This document shows, in pieces, positions 55,078-64,000 of a stretch of 64,000 bases of DNA. The notes below the pieces were generated by a model, which was not told the DNA's origin, ran no database searches, and saw nothing but the letters and a program-made list of their open reading frames with translations. The position numbers and the translations under genes are program-made. Where the stretch lies: NCBI GenBank assembly GCA_003550305.1, contig QKYT01000221.1, positions 92,667 to 156,666 on the forward strand, in the 5' to 3' direction. The DNA is from Glomus cerebriforme. Taxonomy: Eukaryota > Glomeromycota > Glomeromycetes > Glomerales > Glomeraceae. Every line of letters starts with the position of its first letter. Positions within the stretch are counted from its first letter, which is position 1.

Positions 55078-55972
55078 GGTGGAATATTGAAAGTTTTGTT
55101 ACGTGAAAATTAAAAAAAAAAAAATGGCGGCAATTCTTATGTACTGTTCAACGATTACACAAAATATTAAAAGAAACAGGATCTGAGTAATACTAAAAGG
55201 GTTTGGCCAAAAAAAAATCATGTAGATTTTGCCTTTTTTAGAAGAAGTTAATAATGCCAGTCAGAATTTTATTGCTTACTCTAGTAACTGACCGACATTA
55301 TTATAATTCCGGCCCTGTAGATCTAATTGCAATTTTATTTTTGTTGCCTATGACTCTATTAATATTGTTCGGGTCCTAAAGAAACTGCTGGTCCCTTTAA
55401 TTGGTGTCCTGATTACAAGATACAAACAAATAACTGTTATTTTTAACTTTTAAGTGTAACAAGATCAATAAAAATTAATGTCGATCAATTGTCAAACGAT
55501 AAATATTTACATTATCGCCTCTTATATTTGCATACGCCCAGTTTTCATCTGGTATTCATCCTGTTTTCGTCCTGTTCGTCCAAAGCACACTATTTTGAAA
55601 ATGGCGATAAATATAGTTATGGTTGAATGCGAGACATAATTTAATCGGAGTTAAAAATTTTAACTTCCATAATAAGTAAAACATATCAAAAAAGGAAGGG
55701 TCTATGGGTTAACGAGGTGTGTCAAGTGCGTCGATTGATTAGTATTCCAAAAATTAGCCCATATGAATTGTTTTTTCTTATTGGTAAAATCGCTTTCTAA
55801 ATTTTCTAAAAATGGAAAAGAGATAAAGACGCCTCACTAAAACCAGTTTTATCATGTACTTGGATATTTTTCTTTTTACGTGTGTTAAAAAAAAAAATTC
55901 TATTTTTTTTTTCATTTGACCGCATAAAAATTTTTAATTTTTATTTTACCGTTTGAAAGACTTTTTTTTCTC
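55078..55972. promoter_or_regulatory. shared intergenic region of two divergent kinase-Sel1 genes
   Basis: 895 bp separate the two start codons. The minus-strand side has A(11) next to GGCGG at 55110-55128, the plus-strand side long T and A runs at 55890-55970. I saw no shared motif or TATA element that I could defend. Part of 55240-55420 is less AT-rich. No ORF. Confidence 0.4.
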
Positions 55973-58027
55973 ATGTCTTGCATCACTAAATCCGATAATT
56001 TAAATACATTTAGGAATAAGATTGAGGATGCTATTTCTAAAAATTATATTAAATATTATGAATATGAGTATTTTAGTAATATTGAAGAAATTGGTACCGG
56101 AGGATTCGGAAAAGTATCTCGTGCAAATTGGAAAAATTCGGATCAGTCTTTAGCGTTGAAATCTTTTTTTAATCTTGATAATGCTACCGTTATGGAACTT
56201 GTTCATGAGGTAATTAAATTATACCAAATATGGAATCATTATATCTCGTGTTAAATTATTTTATTACATATTAGATTGAACTTCAACGTGAAGTGGCTTT
56301 CCATGATAATGTTATTAGCTTTCATGGGATTACAACAAATCAAGGTACAAAATATTTTTAACAAAAATATGCTATTGCTTAAAATTTATACATTTCTTAC
56401 TTTAAAATGCAAACCCCTTTTTTAATTTAGAGAATAAATATTTATTAGTGATGGAATACGCTGACGGTGGATCTCTTCAAAATTATTTAAATAAAAAATT
56501 CAAAAATCTTAATTGGAATGATAAATATAACTTAGCATACCAGTTGGCTTGTGCTGTATCATGTCTACATAATGAAGGAATTGTGCATCGTGATTTGGTA
56601 AATTATTCACTTATTATATAGTATTGTAAGTTTCATTAATATATGTATTATTCATTTAATTTGCATTTTATTAATAGCATTCTGGAAATGTATTGGTTCA
56701 TCGAAATAGTATCAAGCTAGCTGATTTTGGGTTATCAAAAAGAATAGAAGCGTCATCTAAAAAACGATCTGATGTATTTGGTGTAGTTCCTTACATTGAT
56801 CCTAAAAGATTTGACGTAAGCGACAATAACCCGTATTCGTTAAATGAAAAGAGCGATGTTTATAGTATTGGTATATTGTTATGGGAAATATCTAGCGGAC
56901 AACTTCCTTTTTGCAATGATACGTATGATGTTTGTTTGGTTATGCAAATTTTACAAGGTCATAGAGAAAAAACTATTCATGGTACTCCAGTTGAATATGC
57001 TAAACTTTATAAAGGTAGGTTTAACAGTTTCAGACTAGCCTTTAATAAATTGCCGACTGACCCATTCAAGTTTTTAATTATATTTTTGTTTTAATATTAG
57101 AATCTTTAACTAATACCAAAATTTTTTTATCTATTAGAGTGTTGGAATAGTGAACCAGAAAATCGTCCATCTATAGTCGAAGTTGTTCAAAGATTAAAGA
57201 TAAATATTTCACCGAAAACTGTCTATCTAAGGCCAAGTGATATAGATAGGATTACAAATTCATCATCACATAAAAGTACATCCCGGATTATTCAAGATTT
57301 GGAAATAAATACAAAAGAAAGTACATTGAATAGAATTGATGAAGTTGATAAAATTAAAAACCAATTGATTGATAATATAGTTGAGTTTATTTTTAAGGAA
57401 GTAAATGAAGAAAAAAGTCAAGATATAAGAAATCAACATATTTTTGATAGACTTAATAAAAATAAGATTACGATACTAGAAATCTATAATTGGTTACTGA
57501 GTAATCAAAATGAACCAAACTTCATTTTTTTACTTGGATATTTTAACTATCATGAGATAGGAACAGATGAGAACAAAAAGGAAGCTTTTAATTTATTTAG
57601 TAATGCTTCAGAAAAAGATCATATATTAGGACAATATTATGTAGGATTGTGTTATGAATTTGGTAGTGGAATTGTAAAAGATGAGAAGTTGGCTTTTAAA
57701 TATTATAAAAATATTGCTGATAAAGGTTATGCATTAGGACAATTCAAAGTAGGTTATTTTTATTATAAAGGAACTGGTATTAGAAAGAATTTAAAAGAGG
57801 CTTTTAGTTGGTATGAAAGGGCCGCACATAGTGGAAATTTAATAGCTATGTTTAACCTTGGTCTTATGTATAAAAATGGAGAAGGTACTGATAAAGATAT
57901 TGATAAAGCAATTTTTTGGTATAGTAAATCTGTTGAGAAAGGAAATCAAAATGCTCAAAGGTCTTTAGATAAACTTTTGAAAATTAAGAATAGGAAGAAT
58001 TGGAAAAATACATGTAAAATTAATTAA
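55973..58027 (+). CDS. kinase-Sel1 fusion protein, upstream member of a tandem pair
   Basis: Exons 55973-56209, 56275-56344, 56431-56597, 56678-57014 and 57138-58027 join to 566 aa. The pre-kinase motif has diverged ([10 protein letters not shown]...IKYYEYEYF) where the others have WINWIEEA. The kinase has glycine loop GTGGFGKV, K63 (SLALKS), HRDL at 155-158 with HSGN, DFG at D174, PYIDPK and [12 protein letters not shown], so it is catalytically complete. A shorter linker with [16 protein letters not shown] and WLLSNQN leads to about five Sel1 units, two fewer than in the genes at 41189 and 52697. The protein ends in a basic tail [18 protein letters not shown] that is identical in the next gene and absent from the rest, marking a recent tandem duplication. 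Confidence 0.9.
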
Positions 58028-58794
58028 TAGGTTTATTTTTTTTTTAATTTTCATAATAAATATTTAATCAAATTAAATACTTCTTATAAGAAAAATTTAA
58101 GCATCGTTCCCCGCGATTTTCTTAGATAACGTCCGCTTCGTTATCACGTAATTTCATCCCCTGATAAGATTGGTCTCACATCCAATTAATTACATTTTTG
58201 CTAGAATTAATTGATTAAACAAAATTTTTGATGTAAAACAGAAAGAGTTTAACCAAATGACTTTGAGAATTAGACAGGAGCACGTATTTAATATTCCAGT
58301 TATAAAACCATTTTAAAAATAGGAAAGTTGCATTTAAAGAAGATGCATTTAAATGCTAACAAAAGATTTATTGTAATAATACGGTATGAAATATGAATTT
58401 GCTGGCGAAATTACGTTAATTTCGGCCAGTATTAAAGTCGTATCGAAATCACCATTCTTCGTCTCAATATGAAGCGATCATGTTCCTAAAAAAATAATTG
58501 TATAATTTAGTGAAATACCCTGACTCGCATTATGCCGATATTATATGCAAAAATAGGTGTTAAATAAAATTTTTTATTTAAGGATAAATTGCAAACCAAT
58601 ATAAATTTAGAAAAATATTATAAACAATAAATTTTAATTTGATCAAAGAAATTTTTGCATAACGATAATCAATGTACTAAAAATACATTTTTCGTGTAAC
58701 AATGCCCAAAGCGAAATAGTTATGTAAAATCATAGTCTATGGCATCTAATAGTTTAGTAATGATAAAGAACAATAGGCAAATGTGTGAATTATC
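58028..58794. other. intergenic DNA between tandem genes
   Basis: The word AAGCATCG(T/C)(T/C)CCCCGC just after this gene (58100-58117) also follows the next gene (61376-61393). Words such as CCGAAATGATTTATT / GGCCAGTATTAAAG recur as well, so the 3' flanks were duplicated with the genes. Nothing else recognised. Confidence 0.5.
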
Positions 58795-58987
58795 CTAATT
58801 TGGGGGACGTCTATAGCGGGGGCGTGGCGGGCACGTGATTTGCTGACAAATCACGTAGCACGCCCCTCTGTGACGCGGAAGGGTTCTTTCTCGCGAAGCT
58901 CGTAAGAACCCTTCAACTAAATGTCGCCCCCCGTGAATATTTCACGGGGGGCGACATTTACCCCCGCTATAGGCGCCCCCCTAATTT
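58795..58987. mobile_element. GC-rich MITE-like element with TIRs and 7-bp target duplication
   Basis: CTAATTT at 58795-58801 and 58981-58987 flank an element of 179 bp. Its ends, GGGGGACGTCTATAGCGGGGG and CCCCCGCTATAGGCGCCCCC, are inverse with two changes. Inside are three further hairpins: CACGTGATTTGCTGACAAATCACGT, GAAGGGTTCTT...AAGAACCCTTC, and AATGTCGCCCCCCGTGAA/TTCACGGGGGGCGACATT. It has no ORF and is strikingly GC-rich in this AT-rich genome. The duplication and the absence of mutations between arms suggest a young insertion, in the intergenic space of two tandem kinase-Sel1 genes. Confidence 0.88.
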
Positions 58988-59203
58988 GGTACTTCATATG
59001 AAATTTTTAAATGTTAGACGAACACTTGAACCTGTTCTCTCCCGTAAATGATCGACATCGAATTTTCTGGAATTGGGAATTTAACAATGACGTTTGACAA
59101 AAAACCTGTTTTATACGAAAAAGGTAAATAAATAGTCAAGTTTCTTTTAAAAAAAAAATTATTCGACACCTTACCACAATATTTTTTTTTTAAAAAAAAA
59201 ATA

Positions 59204-61288
59204 ATGTCTTCTACTGTAACCGAAAATTGGATTAATTGGATTGAAGAAGCTATTGCTAAAAAACATATTAAACTTTATGAATATAAATATTTTAGCAATA
59301 TTCAGGTAATTGGTAAAGGTGGCTTTGGGAAAGTTTATCGTGCAAATTGGAAAAATACGGATCAATATTTCGCGTTGAAATCTATCATCAATCTTGATAA
59401 TGCCGCCATTAAGGAACTTTCTCATGAGGTGATTATAAAATATAATAATTATGATTATTTTTCTCTTTAAAAAAACCTATATAAATTAAGTTTCTTGATT
59501 TATTAGCTTCACCTTCATCGGGATGTCGATTTTCATATTAATGTTATTCGCTTTTATGGAGTTACAGTTTTATATCGAGGTATAAAAAAACAGTTTAAAT
59601 ATTATTTTGACTTATAGTAATAGGCATTTTTAATTTTTTTTTTTTTTAATTTAGATCAAAATGTTGAAACAAAGGAATATTTATTGGTTATGGAGTATGC
59701 CGATGGCGGAACTCTTCGAAACTATTTGAAAAATAACTCCAATAAACTTACTTGGGAGAATAAATACAATTTGGCGTACCAATTGGCTTGTGCTGTTTCA
59801 TGTTTACATGATGAAGATATCGTGCACCGTGATTTGGTAATTTATTTAATTATTGATTGTTATGTAATATACTGTATGTTTTGTTATGATTAATTGAGTT
59901 TGCACTTTAATAGCATTCTGGCAATGTATTGGTTCATCAAAAAAACATCAAGCTAGCTGATTTTGGATTATCAAAAAGAATCGAAGCGTCATCTAATAAG
60001 AAATCTTTATTTGGTTTATTTGGTATAGTTCCTTATATTGATCCAAAGAAATTTAATAATGTCTCATACTCATTAAATGAAAAGAGTGATGTTTACAGTA
60101 TTGGCGTACTATTATGGGAAATATCAACTTGTCAACTTCCTTTTAGCGATGTTCAATATGATGTTAGTCTGGTTATGCAAATTGTTCAAGGTCATAGAGA
60201 AAAACCTATTCCTGATACTCCCGACGAATACGTTAAGCTTTATACTGGTAAATATAATATTTAATTGTTATAAGTATACGAATTATTTGAATCAGGCTTG
60301 AACTCCAAAGATTGGTTTCGGATTCTGAATCGAACTTTAATTTAAATTATTTAAACGTTTGTTCTTTTATCTATTAGAATGTTGGGATGATAAACCAGAT
60401 AATCGACCATCTATGGTGGAAGTTGTTCAAAGATTAAAGATGATAATTTCACAATCAAATATGACAATTGTGAATGAAACTAATCTATCAATTCCGAATG
60501 ATAATATTGATATTAAAAATTCGTCATCACATCAAAGATCCCAAATTACTCGAGGTTCGGAAAAGACAAATACAAAAGAAAATGCGCCCAATAAAAGTAA
60601 TGAAGATCTTTTATTTAAAAAAAAATTAATTGATGAAATAGTTGAACTTATTTTTAAGGAAATTGATGAAGAAAAAAATCAAGAAATAAATATTATTAAT
60701 AGTCTTAATAGTAATAATAATATTGATGTCACATTATCAAAAATTTATAATTGGCTATTGAGTGATCAAACCGATTCAAATTTTATTTTCTTACGTGGAT
60801 ATTTTAATTATTATGGAATAGAAACATATGAAAACAAAATGGAAGCTTTTAATTTATTTAATGATGCTTCGAAAAAAAACCATATATTGGCACAATATTA
60901 TGTAGGATTATGTTATGAATTTGGTTATGGAATTGTAAAGAATGAGAAGTTAGCTTTTGAATATTATAAAAAAATTGCCGATGAAAGTTATGCATTAGGA
61001 CAATTCAAAGTAGGTTATTTTTATTATAAGGGAATTGGTATTAGAAAGAATTTAAAAGAGGCTTTCAGTTGGTATGAAAAGGCTGCAAATAATGGGAATT
61101 TAATAGCTATGTGCAATCTTGGTCTTATGTATAAAAAAGGAGATGCTACTAGTAAAGATATTAATAAAGCGATTTATTGGTATAATAAATCTTTTGAAGG
61201 AGGGAATCTAGATACTAAAAAAGCCATAGACAAACTTTTGAAAATTAAGAACAGGAAGAATTGGAAAAATACATGTAAAATTAATTAA
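59204..61288 (+). CDS. kinase-Sel1 fusion protein, downstream member of a tandem pair
   Basis: Exons 59204-59428, 59507-59579, 59655-59836, 59914-60247 and 60378-61288 join to 574 aa. The pre-kinase motif is WINWIEEAIA...IKLYEYKYF. Kinase features are complete: GKGGFGKV, K59 (YFALKS), HRDL at 157-160 with HSGN, DFG at D176, PYIDPK and VYSIGVLLWEIS. The linker holds EIVELIFKEIDEEKNQ and WLLSDQ. About five Sel1 units follow (GYFNYYGIET, LCYEFGYGIVKNEK, GYFYYKGIGIRKNLK, LGLMYKKGDATSKD) and the basic tail [13 protein letters not shown] shared with its neighbour. A run of T and A immediately precedes the ATG. The intron before exon 5 is 130 bases, the longest in the gene. Confidence 0.9.
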
Positions 61289-62707
61289 TCATTTATTTTG
61301 TCAATTATTATAATAAATATTTTAAGAATTTTAAAATTCGTAAATTTCAAATGAATATTGCTCAGAGAAAAAATCTAAGCATCGCTCCCCGCAGATAGCG
61401 TTCTAATAATAAAATCGTAGGACATCTTACTAATTCATATGATTCATATAAATGAACCTAATACAGACCGGCATTAAATTAACTAATGCTGGCCGAAATG
61501 ATTTATTCCATTTCCAGCCAGAAGGCTAAACACATTTGATACCGTAGTTTAGCTTTAATATAAATAGGAGGCAAATTCGAAATATATTGTTAACTGGCTA
61601 AAATTACGTAAAATAATTTTTTAATTCAAATTACTTAAAGAACAAACATCCAAATTAAGTGAAATTTAAAAGGCAATGGTCCAAACTCTAAACAATTGAT
61701 TCTATTTTGTATTTTAGTCTTTGATCAAAGAAATTTTTATATTCATGTAACAATGGGCTTTGTAATTTGTACAATTTTATAAATCACAACTTCCGATGGG
61801 TATACATATAAACTGTACTGTACGTTTTTCAAGTGTACACTATACAGTACAGATAGTTTATGTTACACAATACACAAAATATAAAATTATTTATTATTTT
61901 GATTTCTAATAAATTTCACCTTTAACATTAGATATATTTTATTAATTTTTAAATAGTCTTTATTTTAGAAATTAAGATTTTTGTATGTACGGTATTTGTA
62001 ATTTTTTTTTTGTAAATTTTTATGTAAATATTTCACAGCGTATTTTGAAGACTTTGGTCAAAGAAAACAAGCAAAGAAGCTTAAGTAAAGTTGTTCAGCA
62101 GGTTTTCGCGAGTCTAGCTTGAATGGATGTGGAATCATACTAAACGCGTTTTTTTTTATTTTATAATGTTAACATTTAATAGTTGATAGAATGTAATTAT
62201 TAATTCTGACATTGATTTTTACAATTGTTAAAATTAAAATAAAATTCACTATGATTTATTGTTTAAAATCTGTTTATTTTTTAATATTTTAAAGTATACA
62301 AATGAAGAATATTTTCTATTCTTTAATACTTAAAAAAAATGCATAAGTTTACTCTGAACTGTACTGTACGAATTTTTAAATTGAAAATCGTACAGTACAG
62401 TTCAGCTGACCGTTATCTATATACTTATATATATAGGTCTTTATGAAACAAATTTAGTACTTAATAACAAGAGGTTTATTTCCTGTAATATCTTTAAGAA
62501 ACTTTCAGTATTTTTTAAGGCTTTTGTAGGTTAAATATACATTCTCTTGATTATTTAATTGATATCATAAAATAAAATAAAATAACTGAAACGCTTTATT
62601 TTATTACAATATAATGACTACTCTTAATTTCTTGTTATTACTATGCGACCATTTCAATAAATATATAATTAATTCATCCATAATAATTTATTTAAATTGT
62701 GAGGATG
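61289..62707. other. intergenic DNA with short inverted repeats
   Basis: Includes ACTGTACTGTACG ... CTATACAGTACAGA (61815-61852) and CTGAACTGTACTGTACGA ... TCGTACAGTACAGTTCAG (62354-62405). These are two hairpins built on CTGTACTGTA words and similar to each other; the second has an 18-bp perfect stem. No gene. Confidence 0.6.
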
Positions 62708-62937
62708 TTGTAGCCCAAACTCTACCATGCAAATCAAACTTGGGAAAACCTTATATCCGAAACTTGACCATGTCCCAAACTACCCAGTCTTAAATGGTGA
62801 TTTGAGATGTCAAACATTAAAATTTACTAACATGGTTTGGATATCGATATGGTTAAATTTCAGACATAGGATTGTCACAAAGTTTGATTTGGAATATCCC
62901 AAGTCGGATTTGGGACATGGTTACGTTTGGACTACAA
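62708..62937. mobile_element. MITE-like element with TTGTAGYCCAAAC termini
   Basis: The left end TTGTAGCCCAAACTCTACCATG is mirrored at the right by CATGGTTACGTTTGGACTACAA. Further inward, AACTTGGG and CCCAAGT also pair. The interior includes repeats of TTTGGGACATGG and CATGTCCCAAACT. An open frame (62727-62990) runs through but is not protein-like. A fragment of the same end is at 20742-20800. Confidence 0.65.
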
Positions 62938-63610
62938 AAGATAATGAATGGAGCACAATATATTTAAAAATTTCAAATTTTTTCTTCTAGGGACGGAATT
63001 TCGGCGGATTTTCCTTAGGAATATTAAGTTTCTTTCTTATTTTCACTTTTATATTATTGTTACCACCGATTTCCGTATTACTGCGGGGTGATAGCAGAAA
63101 TAAAATACAAGGTCTGTAACAAATATAACGATAGATAACGATAGATAACGATAGACAGTGAAATAGAATACTACAGGGTAGCTAATATCGATGTATAACA
63201 CTATGTAATAATGAATATATCAATAAATAAATTGTATATATAAAATAAAACAGAATTCAATAAAATCGAACAATAAAATTAAAAATGTATCAATCAGGGC
63301 AAGAATCAACACGTCTACTATATAATCGAAAGAAATACAACGAAATATTTCGGCGCTCTGTATTATCAGTTTATCCCTAAGACTATCTAAAAACTTTCTG
63401 TCTCTTCTGTCCTTCCTTTCTCTTTACCCTCCCAACCTTTCCTCTTCACATCGTTCAAATCCCTGGATCGATTCGTCCTCTGAGCGATTCGTCCTTTGGA
63501 CGTTTTAGCCACAAGTGTCCAGGGTACGATTCGTCTAGTGGACGATTCGCCCATCCTAAGCCACAAGCCACACGATCATCCCGAATCCCGCTATACCAAA
63601 TAAGTATAAA
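62938..63610. other. intergenic DNA with two short tandem repeats
   Basis: ATAACGATAG is repeated three times at about 63124-63153. At 63475-63560 the words CGATTCGTCC, GACGATTCG and AGCCACAAG recur several times in a GC-richer patch. No gene recognised. Confidence 0.5.
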
Positions 63611-63619
63611 AAAACTAGT

Positions 63620-63698
63620 AAATCATTTCGACCGGATAATTTAATGATCCATATAGATGATATAGTCCATTAAATTATTCGACCGAAATAATTTACGT
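63620..63698. repeat. inverted repeat TAAATCATTTCGACCGGATA / ATTATTCGACCGAAATAATTTA
   Basis: GTAAATCATTTCGACCGGAT then AATTTAATG pairs with CATTAAATTATTCGACCGAA then ATAATTTAC, with three or so mismatches. A spacer of about 20 bp (ATCCATATAGATGATATAGTC) separates the arms. Possible short transposon remnant or protein-binding palindrome. Confidence 0.6.
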
Positions 63699-64000
63699 TA
63701 TTTATAGTTTTTTAATTTTAACCGGTTTTTGAGATTTTGCGAAAAATAAAAAAAAAAAAATAAAGATAATCAGGCGGTGATAAAGTCGCTCACACCATAT
63801 CAGATATAATTGGTTGGTTAAAAATTTTATATCTTACTTGCGCAGCAAAGGATTATTGTGACNATTGTTGCACAATTTTTTCACGTGTTATTTGCAGTAA
63901 TTTTCATACTCGCAACTGAAATAAATCTTTATGACGGTATAATTGTTGAAAATTCATGGCTCTTCCAATTAGAACCTGACCTGCTCAGTTGACTAAATTA

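Overview
The window is very AT-rich eukaryotic nuclear DNA. Its genes have short GT-AG introns, and the background is dense with small inverted-repeat elements and decayed gene copies. The gene families point to an arbuscular mycorrhizal fungus close to Rhizophagus (Glomeromycotina). They are tyrosine-kinase-like kinases fused to Sel1 repeats, an F-box/LRR protein, relics of a SAM plus PD-(D/E)XK-like family, and relics of a multi-exon hypothetical family that I recall as multicopy in Rhizophagus. The species assignment is inference from family content; no search was run.

Layout. 1-5 kb: AT-rich DNA, an old MITE-like relic, an unrecognised coding-like stretch and the 3' end of a dead SAM/nuclease-family gene next to a coiled-coil relic. 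6-7 kb: a four-exon bZIP gene on the minus strand, whose most natural splice model adds an N-terminal membrane segment. 7.9-9.8 kb: a minisatellite of about 90 bp arranged as a large palindrome. 11.1-11.5 kb: a Thr-rich secreted-type ORF. 13-17.1 kb: inverted partial copies of one multi-exon family, all broken. 17.1-18.2 kb: two coding relics. 19.1-28.6 kb: first kinase-Sel1 cluster (one pseudogene, one likely pseudokinase gene, one gene with a homogeneous 108-bp Sel1 array) plus a relic of another kinase family. 29.6 kb: tRNA-Lys pseudogene. 29.9-31.8 kb: intronless F-box gene. 34.5-38.9 kb: graveyard of multi-exon families. 41.2-44.6 kb: an intact kinase-Sel1 gene and a mosaic pseudogene. 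45.6 kb: a tRNA-Lys-like gene with an unusual base at position 33. 50.4-61.3 kb: second kinase-Sel1 cluster (two relics, a divergent pair, a tandem pair). The right end holds several TIR elements.

Six complete kinase-Sel1 genes could be assembled exon by exon. All have five exons with the same intron phases, including an intron immediately after the catalytic HRDL motif. All share a conserved pre-kinase motif (WINWIEEAI...IKYYEY), the activation-segment motif PYIDPK, a helical linker, a WLLNNQN-type motif, and a C-terminal Sel1 superhelix of variable length. One copy lacks several catalytic residues and another has HCD for HRD. Sel1 numbers vary strongly. This looks like a fast birth-and-death family of kinase-scaffold proteins; partners and substrates cannot be read from sequence.
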